A stretch of DNA of 13,720 nucleotides, taken from NCBI GenBank assembly GCA_964410485.1, contig CAYPHJ010000116.1, forward strand, positions 1 through 13,720, read 5' to 3'. Shown here one piece after another: positions 7,229 through 13,000 of the stretch. The translations under genes and the position numbers were made by a program. The notes under the pieces were generated by a model. It had not been told where the DNA came from and searched no databases. It was given only the letters and a program-made list of their open reading frames with translations. This DNA comes from CAYPHJ01 sp964410485. GTDB lineage: Bacteria > Desulfobacterota > Binatia > UBA9968. The first letter of the stretch is position 1, and the number at the start of each line of letters is the position of its first letter.

Positions 7229-8257
7229 TTATCTATTCTGAAAATATTTGAGCATCGCTCTTTTTGCCCGGTCGACTTCGGTTAGCTTTCTTGATAGGCG
7301 CACCTCAATGCCAAGACGGGATACCAGTGGCTCGAGCAGCTCGTGCAGCTCCGCTCTGCGAAGCCATAAGGCCACCGGGATCAAGCTGTGCTCTTCGATG
7401 CATTCAAGGATGCAGGAAGGGAATTTGGCTGCCCATTCCGATGGCTCGACCACAACTGTGCCGAAGATAAAACCAGAGCTCTGATCGACGCAAAGCATTG
7501 CATACGGGAAAAACGGCCGGCCGTCACCCTTCACCGGATTCCTCATGTAAAAAGAATCGACTTCCCAGGTCCCGAGTCGCGTCTTGGCAGTGTTCTTGAT
7601 TCGCTGCAGGCGAAGCTCGTCGATCGGATACGAGCATACCTTCGCCCTGATTATCGGGCCCGGCTTTAACCAGTGGCTTTCCCAAATACGACCGCCGTCC
7701 CGCTCGATGGGGACGCGAACCAAATAGTGATTTCTACCTGGAGCGGAGAGCCAGCCGGGATCCTTGTGCAGACAGACAGCCACCTCCCGCGCCTGCTCCA
7801 GGCACAGAGCAAGATAACTTGCCTCGATGTCCGTCAGATACCACGGCAGATATCCTGGTTGCAGGCTGCGAAATTGCGGCCAGGCATTAGCTCCCCGAAA
7901 ATTGAGTCCAAGCTGCCGGATGATCTTGAGATCGGTCTGGTCCAACTCGTTTTTTTTGCCAAACCACAAGGCGAGGCAGTTTTGGCTGAACGTCGCTTCC
8001 GCTGATCCCGTATGGATTTGCCCCGATTGAATTTTTCGGTGCTGCGCCAGTCCCTCCGAGCCAAGATACACGGCTAAGCCGAAAACCTCTCCCAACTGAC
8101 CAAGGACGCAGCAGTAACCGATCTCTCCAGTTGCCGGATTCTGGACACCAAAAACATCCGCATCCGACATCCACTCCCAACAACCCATTTCTCTGAAGTC
8201 GATGCTCGCCTGATAGAGCGTTTTCCAAATTGGTAAAGAGCAAGCGGGAGTATTCAT
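7229..8257 (-). CDS. Uncharacterised protein resembling DUF7309 and DUF6930 proteins
   Basis: This is a 342-residue soluble protein with no signal peptide or membrane segment. Residues about 8-170 (WKTLYQASIDFREMGCWEWM, FGVQNPATGEIGYCCVLGQLGEVFGLAVYLG, PWYLTDIEASYLALCLEQA) look like the N-terminal domain I associate with DUF7309. Residues about 205-340 (RIKNTAKTRLGTWEVDSFYM, PYAMLCVDQSSGFIFGTVV, VALWLRRAELHELLEPLVSRLGIEV) look like DUF6930. Both assignments are from memory of the family pattern and unverified; no enzymatic motif is evident and no function is proposed. The ATG at 8257 has no clear Shine-Dalgarno sequence, unlike most genes here, and no earlier start exists in frame. It is divergent from the MFS gene, with 223 bases between the two starts. 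Confidence 0.75.
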   Translation of the reverse strand: MNTPACSLPIWKTLYQASIDFREMGCWEWMSDADVFGVQNPATGEIGYCCVLGQLGEVFGLAVYLGSEGLAQHRKIQSGQIHTGSAEATFSQNCLALWFGKKNELDQTDLKIIRQLGLNFRGANAWPQFRSLQPGYLPWYLTDIEASYLALCLEQAREVAVCLHKDPGWLSAPGRNHYLVRVPIERDGGRIWESHWLKPGPIIRAKVCSYPIDELRLQRIKNTAKTRLGTWEVDSFYMRNPVKGDGRPFFPYAMLCVDQSSGFIFGTVVVEPSEWAAKFPSCILECIEEHSLIPVALWLRRAELHELLEPLVSRLGIEVRLSRKLTEVDRAKRAMLKYFQNR

Positions 8258-8480
8258 GGGGTCAGTGTCAGGTATCGACTGCAGATATGTGAAACGCTGC
8301 TCGGCGCAGCCAAGACCCGTCGGAGATTCGCAGGTGACGCCCTCTTCTATCTATCCAGACGAGCAGTGCTCTCACCTTTATGCGAAAAAGATAAGGCGTT
8401 CAACAGGAGCGGAAAAAAATACTTCTGGCTACTGGTAATTTACGAAAAAATGCCTCACAATTTTTGTTCTTTTAATTCTA
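8258..8480. promoter_or_regulatory. Divergent intergenic region (DUF protein / MFS transporter)
   Basis: The region lies between two divergent starts and must hold both promoters. The half next to the MFS start (8400-8480) is AT-rich, as expected for a promoter, but I see no pair of good -35 and -10 boxes. Neither start has a recognisable ribosome binding site; TTTAATTCTA lies directly before the MFS ATG, so a leaderless or very short-leader transcript is possible. A small hairpin (GCTGC, five-base loop, GCAGC) lies at about 8295-8309. Confidence 0.35.
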
Positions 8481-9788
8481 ATGAAACATACTACGGTCGA
8501 TGTCCGAAAGAGTCTGACGGCATCACTCAAAGACGGGATCTTTGCTTCGGTAATGGGGGGCATTACGGACCATTACTCGATCCCCCTTGCCCTTTTTCTT
8601 GGCGCAACGGTTCAACAAGTCGGTCTGATCGTCGCCGTTCCCGGCTTGTTGGGTTCCTTATCGCAACTCTTTGCCGCAAGGATCGTTTACTGGATCGGAA
8701 GCCGTTTGAGGTTGGTGGTTCGGTTGGTTCTTACGCAAGCCTCTCTGCTTCTGTGCATTGCCGTTCTTCCCTGGTTGGAAATGGCAAATCGGGTGAATCT
8801 CCTCCTGGTTGTTCTGGTTTTCGCCGCGTTGTGCGGCGGTTTGGCCGGCCCCGCATGGGGTAGCGTAATGAGTGACTATATTCCCGCAAGGAAGAGAGGG
8901 CGATACTTCGGGTGGCGTAGCAGGGTCTTGGGCGTGGTGACAATCACGAGCGTCATTGCTGCCGGCCTGCTGCTTTTTGCATTTCAAAGGTGGTTTTATC
9001 CCGCCGGTTTTTTCACGCTATTTCTTCTCGCGGCGCTAGCCCGGTATGCATCGGGATATTTTATTGGCCAAATGGACGAGCCCCCGCACAGAAGGGATCC
9101 TGCCAACGATTTCACGTTCTATAAGTTTGTCGCGCGTTTCCGAGAAAGTAATTTTCTCAAGTTTGTGATTTTTACAGCCTGTCTCAACTTCGCCTGCTAT
9201 CTCGCCGCGCCGTTCTTTGCGGTTTTTATGCTGCGGGATCTTCACTTCAATTATCTCACCTACATGAGTTTGCAGGTCTGCTCCTCGGTCGCTGCCCTGT
9301 TTGCACTCCCTTTGTGGGGGAAGCATGCGGACCTGGTCGGCAACGTCAGGGTGCTTCGACTCAGCTCGTTCTTGGCAGCGTTGATCCCGCTGTTTTGGCT
9401 CTTGTCACATCATCCCTTGTACCTCGCGTGCGTACAGATGATCGCCGGATTTGCCTGGAGCGGCGTCACGCTGGCAGCCGGCAATTTCATCTATGACGCC
9501 GTTACGCCGCAAAAACGGGTTCGCTGCATCGCCTATTACAATGTCATCAATGGCGTGGCGCTCTTCCTCGGCTGCCTTCTAGGCGGCTTTCTTGCATCAC
9601 GCCTGCCGCCGATGCTGGGCTACGGGCTGCTCAGCCTTTTCTTGCTGTCCGGCTTCACCCGATTACTCTTCTACTTGACGCTTTCGCGGAGTTTCCGTGA
9701 GGTCAGGGCGGTCGAGAGGGTTTCGATGCACCAGCTTTTCTTCAGTGTCGTCGGCATTCGGCCGCTTGTGGGACCGGCACAGGATTGA
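8481..9788 (+). CDS. Major facilitator superfamily transporter
   Basis: This 435-residue inner-membrane protein has about twelve hydrophobic segments, consistent with an MFS permease. The clearest are near 34-70, 78-98, 106-130, 148-168, 173-195, 227-250, 262-280, 293-310, 314-338, 352-372 and 378-400. Typical MFS loop signatures are SDYIPARKRGRYFGWR (131-146) and the mid-protein WGKHADLVGNVRVLR (279-293), a variant of motif A between helices of the C-terminal half. Substrate is unknown. The ATG at 8481 lacks a Shine-Dalgarno sequence; the first hydrophobic segment begins soon after the start, so no missing N-terminus is apparent. Divergence from the DUF7309/DUF6930-like gene may mean co-regulation, but there is no functional evidence. 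Confidence 0.88.
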   Translation: MKHTTVDVRKSLTASLKDGIFASVMGGITDHYSIPLALFLGATVQQVGLIVAVPGLLGSLSQLFAARIVYWIGSRLRLVVRLVLTQASLLLCIAVLPWLEMANRVNLLLVVLVFAALCGGLAGPAWGSVMSDYIPARKRGRYFGWRSRVLGVVTITSVIAAGLLLFAFQRWFYPAGFFTLFLLAALARYASGYFIGQMDEPPHRRDPANDFTFYKFVARFRESNFLKFVIFTACLNFACYLAAPFFAVFMLRDLHFNYLTYMSLQVCSSVAALFALPLWGKHADLVGNVRVLRLSSFLAALIPLFWLLSHHPLYLACVQMIAGFAWSGVTLAAGNFIYDAVTPQKRVRCIAYYNVINGVALFLGCLLGGFLASRLPPMLGYGLLSLFLLSGFTRLLFYLTLSRSFREVRAVERVSMHQLFFSVVGIRPLVGPAQD

Positions 9789-9958
9789 CGGTTCAAACGT
9801 TCAAGGGTGCAAAGGTCAGGTGCAATCTGGGCTGGCGTCTGGACCTTGAATTCTGGAACATTTGAACAAAAAACCTGCCGGGTCGACCGAAACCTTCTTG
9901 AAAAGCTCTTTGGGTCTACTAGCATGGAATAAGAACATCTGTTCGTCGGAGGTTAGCT
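9789..9958. repeat. Spacer with GTTCAA/TTGAAC repeats (copy D) and candidate promoter
   Basis: From about 9788 to 9868 the sequence repeats GGTTCAA, CGTTCAA, CCTTGAA, TGGAACA and TTTGAAC words, as at the other gene boundaries. Downstream, TTGAAA (9898-9903), 16 bases and TAGCAT (9920-9925) form a weak candidate sigma-70 promoter for the selenoprotein genes. GGAGG (9948-9952) is the ribosome binding site of the peroxiredoxin gene, six bases before its ATG. Confidence 0.45.
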
Positions 9959-10420
9959 ATGGCTGTCGAAGTTGGCGATATGGCCCCAGATTTCGAGTTG
10001 CCGAGCCACAATGATCGAAAGGTCAAGCTTTCGGAATTTCGTGGGGAAAAGAACGTTTTGATAGCTTTCTATCCATTGGCGTGGACACCCGTCTGAACTG
10101 TCCAGATGCCTTCGTACCAGGCCGATCTGAGCCGGTTCGAAGGGTACGATACCCACGTGATGGGTATCTCGGTCGATTCGGTCCCTTGCAACAAATCGTG
10201 GTCGAAAAGCCTGGGCGGAATCACATATGATCTACTTTCCGATTTCGAGCCCAAAGGTGAGGTGGCAAAAAAGTTTGGTGCCTACCGAACGGAAGGCTAC
10301 AGTGAACGCGCCCTTTTTGTCGTCAACAAAGAGGGGCGCATCGTCTATAAAGATATCCATGCTATCGAAGAGCAGCCGGACAACGAGGAGATTTTCGCGG
10401 TGTTGCGAAAGGCCTCATAG
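9959..10420 (+). CDS. Selenocysteine-containing peroxiredoxin (PrxU-like), TGA-encoded Sec46
   Basis: This is a 153-residue AhpC/TSA-type peroxiredoxin, which reduces hydrogen peroxide or organic peroxides in the cytoplasm. The frame reads from ATG 9959 (GGAGG at 9948-9952) to TAG 10418-10420 with one internal TGA at 10094-10096. N-terminal family sequence (VGDMAPDFELPSHNDRKVKL, LSEFRGEKNVLIAFYPLAWTPV) precedes the TGA, and TVQMPSYQADL, MGISVDS, YDLLSDFEP and ERALFVVNKEG follow in the same frame. The TGA therefore sits at the peroxidatic position of the T-x-x-C motif, here T43-P44-V45-U46; R117 is the conserved active-site arginine. C77 (SVPCNKSW) could be the resolving cysteine. A strong bSECIS-like hairpin follows at 10109-10143. 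Automatic calling would start at ATG 10106 and lose the active site. It lies 105 bases before a second selenoprotein gene. A stop mutation or sequencing error is possible but unlikely given the position. Confidence 0.92.
10109..10143 (+). promoter_or_regulatory. bSECIS-like hairpin for Sec46 of the peroxiredoxin
   Basis: CCTTCG (10109-10114) pairs with CGAAGG (10138-10143). After a T-T mismatch (10115/10137), ACC (10116-10118) pairs with GGT (10134-10136). A10119 is bulged, and GGC (10120-10122) pairs with GCC (10131-10133), giving 12 pairs and an eight-base loop, CGATCTGA (10123-10130). The loop begins 26 bases after the TGA and has G at its second position. This fits the bacterial SECIS model, in which SelB binds a stem-loop whose apical loop lies about 16-37 bases downstream with G among its first two bases. 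A competing weaker hairpin exists at 10103-10129. Confidence 0.7.
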
Positions 10421-10455
10421 CGAAAACAATCGCGATCAAGACACGCTGTACCTAT

Positions 10456-10520
10456 GGCAGGTGGGTCGTGGCCTATGGACCGGCATCACTAAGGCATACG
10501 CCACCTGCCCATCGGAGGTG
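10456..10520 (+). promoter_or_regulatory. Possible two-state leader structure before the second selenoprotein gene
   Basis: A perfect 9-bp inverted repeat, GGCAGGTGG (10456-10464) with CCACCTGCC (10501-10509), closes a 36-base loop between the two selenoprotein genes. The right arm contains CACCT (10502-10506), which can instead pair with AGGTG (10516-10520) inside the Shine-Dalgarno GGAGGTG of the downstream gene. The two pairings exclude each other, so the long stem would free the ribosome binding site and the short one would hide it. CCTATGG also occurs twice (10451-10457, 10472-10478). I do not recognise a known riboswitch class. Confidence 0.4.
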
Positions 10521-10525
10521 AATTC

Positions 10526-11236
10526 ATGCCGGATATAGCCCGGAAGTGTGTGCCGTTTACGCCTTTTGAGGGTAAGCTCGAGCGTGCAACTGTGGCGATT
10601 GTGAGCTCCGCCGGCGTGCACCGGCGCGACCAACCCGGGTTCAACATTGTCGACGATCTCGGTGATCTCACGTTTCGCGTGATCGGCGGTGATGTCGATG
10701 CCGCTGATCTGATGGTTACCCATCATCACTACGACCACACCGATGCCGATGCCGATATCAATGTCGTCTTCCCGATCGAGCCGTTGCGTGGGTTGGTGCA
10801 GGAAGGTTTCATTGGCGCGGTGGCTTCGGAGCACGTCGGCTACATGGGCTATACGATGAGGCTCAAGGACATGTATGAGCAAACTGCTCCGGAGATCGCG
10901 CGTGAGATCGATAAGAAATCCCGCGCCGACATAGTGGTGCTCACCGGTGGTTGACCGCAGGTCTGTCACCGCACGGCCGTTGCGGTCCAGCGTGAGATTG
11001 AAATGAGAGGGATCTCGTCCGTCTTCATTACCGTCAGTCCCGAACCAACGCGCCAGATGCGGCCGCCGCGCGCGCTCTATCCTCAGGGGTTCAAAATCGG
11101 CAATCCTCTGGGGCGCCCGTCAATGCGCGAGCTGCAAAAGCACGTGCTGCGGGATGCCTTGTTGCTGCTCAAGAGCGATCCGCGTCCCGGCGAGGTGATT
11201 GCGCGCGAGTATCCGGAGTACACCGCTGCCGGGTAA
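10526..11236 (+). CDS. GrdB/PrdB-family reductase selenoprotein, TGA-encoded Sec143
   Basis: This is a 236-residue member of the glycine/sarcosine/betaine/D-proline reductase selenoprotein B family; 236 residues is close to the single-domain PrdB size rather than the roughly 430-residue GrdB. It starts at ATG 10526 with GGAGGTG at 10514-10520. The frame meets TGA at 10952-10954 and then runs in frame to TAA 11234-11236. Before the TGA are THHHYDHTDADADINVVFPI (65-84), LRGLVQEGFIGAVASEHVGYMG (87-108) and ADIVVLTGG (134-142). After it come PQVCHRTAVAVQREIEMRGI (144-163), ALYPQGFKIGNPLGRPSM (183-200) and a helical tail. In GrdB the redox-active Sec lies in a U-x-x-C motif after a hydrophobic strand; here it is U143 with C147, a U-x-x-x-C spacing. 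No PrdA/GrdE-type pyruvoyl subunit is nearby, so a Stickland-type reductase role is not supported; a stand-alone redox partner of the adjacent selenoperoxiredoxin is a reasonable inference. Ordinary calling would report two separate short proteins. Confidence 0.9.
10967..10994 (+). promoter_or_regulatory. Candidate bSECIS hairpin for Sec143
   Basis: CAC (10967-10969) pairs with GTG (10992-10994). C10970 is bulged, GC (10971-10972) pairs with GC (10990-10991), a 2x2 internal loop follows, and GGCC (10975-10978) pairs with GGTC (10984-10987) around the loop GTTGC (10979-10983). The loop starts with G and lies 24 bases after the TGA, in the expected range. A competing fold pairs CCGCA (10955-10959) with TGCGG (10981-10985) and GGTC (10960-10963) with GGCC (10975-10978); its loop lies nearer the TGA. 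Which fold forms cannot be decided by eye. Confidence 0.5.
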
Positions 11237-11304
11237 TTCAATTCCTCGCGCTTCCCACATCGAGCTTGGTACTCGTTATACGACAGTAAACAGAGCAGAG
11301 AGCA

Positions 11305-11736
11305 TCACGTCAGTTGCGACGTACAGTGCGCGCACCGCTTTGCCTGGACCGGGATGTCATAAAAACAGTGGGGGCACGGTTTTACGGTCGCGACCGGCAC
11401 GGGCTCCGGTTTTTTGAGCGCGTTCAATTGCCTGATAACGAGGAAAAGCGCGAAAGCGATAATCAGAAAATTAAAGATGGTGTTCAAAAAGATCCCGTAG
11501 TTGAGAGTTGCTGCGCCAGCGGCTTTTGCCGCAGCTACAGTCGCATAGTCCGTTCCCGAGAGGTTCACGAATAGATTGGCAAAGTCTATGCCGCCGAGCA
11601 GCAAGCCAATCGGCGGCATGATAGTGTCCTCAACCAGAGAAGTGACGATTCTTCCAAAAGCGACGCCGATGATGATGCCGACAGCCATATCGATAACGTT
11701 TCCCTTAACGGCAAATTCCTTGAATTCACTTAACAT
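11305..11736 (-). CDS. mscL: Large-conductance mechanosensitive channel MscL with zinc-ribbon-like tail
   Basis: This is a 143-residue inner-membrane channel that opens under high membrane tension to release solutes during hypo-osmotic shock, acting as a homopentamer. The N-terminal helix MLSEFKEFAVKGNVIDMAVG is diagnostic, followed by TM1 (about 15-42, IIIGVAFGRIVTSLVEDTIMPPIG), a periplasmic loop and TM2 (about 80-103, GIFLNTIFNFLIIAFALFLVIR). The usual cytoplasmic helix is followed by two CxxC pairs (C121/C124 and C135/C138), which look like a small zinc ribbon and are absent from the E. coli protein. ATG at 11736 is preceded by GGAGG; the open frame extends to 11781 without family-like sequence. 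It lies 58 bases downstream of the TPR lipoprotein gene, probably in the same transcript, and is convergent with the selenoprotein gene. Confidence 0.96.
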   Translation of the reverse strand: MLSEFKEFAVKGNVIDMAVGIIIGVAFGRIVTSLVEDTIMPPIGLLLGGIDFANLFVNLSGTDYATVAAAKAAGAATLNYGIFLNTIFNFLIIAFALFLVIRQLNALKKPEPVPVATVKPCPHCFYDIPVQAKRCAHCTSQLT

Positions 11737-11794
11737 GTTAAACCCTCCTTTACGCACTCTGCACGCGCTATGATGCACCACTGTCCCGCCATTA

Positions 11795-12478
11795 CTACTG
11801 CCTTTGCAATTCGTTCAAGAGCGACTGAGCTTCCCGGTTGCCGGGTTGAAGCATCATGGCATCCTGGAGAGCGTGAAACGCTTTCTGAAACTCACCGTTC
11901 TTGAAAGCCGCCTTCGCCAGTCCCAACGCCGCGTCGAAGCTATAAGGCGCCAACCTTATTGCCTCGCTGTAGGAGGCCAGAGCTTGTGAAATATTTCCCC
12001 GCGCTAAGAAGTCTCCACCGAGAGCAATAAGACCTTTCACCATCTCTTCTCTGGCTCGTGATGAAGTCGGCTGTAACTCGAGAACCTCTCTGAGATGAGC
12101 GATTGAAGAAGTGAAATCGCCAACACGGAAATCATCCACCGCGGCCCCAAAAAGCGCGTCGAGCAAGATATTGAACGCCTCATTTCTGATTTGGTCAGGC
12201 GCCAGCCTGTAGGCGGTGCGTAGAGGGGGGAGGGCCTGCCGCCAGCGTTTCAAGCTTACGTAAGATCGGCCCAGATACAGATAGGCTTGCGCAAAATTTG
12301 GATCGATTTCCGTTGCCCTTTGAAACCGGGCGCTCGCTTCCTCGTAGCTACCGCGGTTGAACAAGGCCATGCCCTGGTCGAATTCGTGTTGAGCGCCGGA
12401 GAATATACCCAATGTGGCGCAAGACGACAGCAGGGCAAGCGCGGCAAGCCATGAGAACAACTGTTTCCTTATGCGCAT
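11795..12478 (-). CDS. TPR-repeat lipoprotein
   Basis: This is a 227-residue exported protein. A basic start (MRIRKQ) and a hydrophobic stretch end in the lipobox LSSC at 17-20, so C20 would be lipidated and the mature protein held at the inner or outer membrane facing the periplasm. The remainder is tetratricopeptide repeats, recognisable at about 30-63 (GMALFNRGSYEEASARFQRATEIDP), 64-97, 107-138, 150-180 (GDFLARGNISQALASYSEAIRLAP) and 184-216. TPR proteins of this type act as scaffolds in envelope assembly; no specific partner is identifiable. ATG at 12478 has GAGGAG a few bases upstream, and a good promoter lies about 130 bases further up. mscL follows on the same strand. Confidence 0.88.
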   Translation of the reverse strand: MRIRKQLFSWLAALALLSSCATLGIFSGAQHEFDQGMALFNRGSYEEASARFQRATEIDPNFAQAYLYLGRSYVSLKRWRQALPPLRTAYRLAPDQIRNEAFNILLDALFGAAVDDFRVGDFTSSIAHLREVLELQPTSSRAREEMVKGLIALGGDFLARGNISQALASYSEAIRLAPYSFDAALGLAKAAFKNGEFQKAFHALQDAMMLQPGNREAQSLLNELQRQ

Positions 12479-12609
12479 GATCTCCTCTTCTGGGTTGTCA
12501 GAGTAAGTGTTTGATCACCGAGGATCAACAAGATTCTTTATGCCCCGAGTTGGCTACATTTTCAGGTCACAGACTTGTAGTTGGTTGACTCGTAGAAGCA
12601 GGTTCCGCA

Positions 12610-12638
12610 TTAATAATACAAACCCTCTGTATCGTCAA
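12610..12638 (-). promoter_or_regulatory. Candidate sigma-70 promoter for the TPR lipoprotein and mscL
   Basis: On the minus strand, TTGACG (12638-12633) and TATTAA (12615-12610) are separated by exactly 17 bases, each matching five of six and four to five of six consensus positions respectively. Transcription would start near 12603, leaving a leader of about 125 bases before the TPR gene. Confidence 0.5.
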
Positions 12639-12672
12639 TTCGACGCGTGCTTTGCGCCTTGACAGCATGGTT

Positions 12673-12824
12673 TTATAAAGGGTCGCAAAATTGAATTGAC
12701 ATTGCGCCGTCAAAATCTCCCCTAACCCCTCTTTTCCAAAGAGGGGAAAATCCTCCCTTTGGCAAAGGGAGGTTAGGAGGGATTTTCAAAAAGAATGCAG
12801 TCACTATTATGAGACCCTTTATAA
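12673..12824. mobile_element. MITE-like element with 12-bp terminal inverted repeats
   Basis: TTATAAAGGGTC (12673-12684) is answered exactly by GACCCTTTATAA (12813-12824), giving an element of 152 bases. Inside, AAAATC (from 12712) and GATTTT (to 12785) bound a second, imperfect inverted repeat. It holds two compact 9-bp hairpins: CCCCTCTTT (12726-12734) with AAAGAGGGG (12738-12746), and CCTCCCTTT (12752-12760) with AAAGGGAGG (12764-12772). No coding sequence or clear target-site duplication is visible. The structure fits a non-autonomous element moved by a transposase encoded elsewhere. Confidence 0.65.
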
Positions 12825-13000
12825 CTGAGCGCTTCGCCTACAACCTGGAGCTCTTGACGCTTCGCGCAGATTTTGAATAGCCTGCTTGCAAATTGATCGA
12901 AGAAGATTCCTTGTGTTGTATTCGCTGAACTTTTGAACTTCTGAACCGTGAAGCTTTCAACGTCGCACTTCGAACATCGGAAAGACCGGAGGAGTTACCC

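Larger units (their letters stand above)
12479..13000. other. 522-base divergent spacer: promoter, MITE-like element, GAAC repeat (copy E)
   Basis: No gene is visible. In order it holds the ribosome binding site and promoter of the minus-strand TPR gene (promoter at 12610-12638), the inverted-repeat element at 12673-12824, and a GAAC-rich tract at about 12925-12975 (TGAACTTTTGAACTTCTGAACC and related words, some inverted). The Shine-Dalgarno GGAGGAG at 12988-12994 belongs to the hydrolase gene. Confidence 0.55.

Noticed and set aside
10103..10129. Alternative hairpin after the peroxiredoxin TGA (CAGAT-GCCT / AGGC-CG-ATCTG)
   Set aside because: It has nine pairs with a two-base bulge and a loop nearer the TGA. 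The 10109-10143 fold has more pairs and better spacing; the two cannot form together.
10106..10420. Separate short gene starting at ATG 10106
   Set aside because: It is the C-terminal part of the selenoperoxiredoxin; residues before the TGA at 10094-10096 are in the same frame, family-like, and have a good ribosome binding site.
10436..10969. 177-residue minus-strand ORF opposite the PrdB-like gene
   Set aside because: It is a shadow of a conserved gene, with low-complexity I/V/G runs, no family resemblance and no ribosome binding site.
11003..11236. Independent 77-residue gene
   Set aside because: It is in frame with the PrdB-like gene across TGA 10952-10954, has no ribosome binding site, and continues the family sequence.
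9959..11236. Reading both TGA codons as nonsense mutations (pseudogenes)
   Set aside because: Both hit the catalytic Sec/Cys position precisely, there is no other damage in either gene, and hairpins of the bSECIS type follow.
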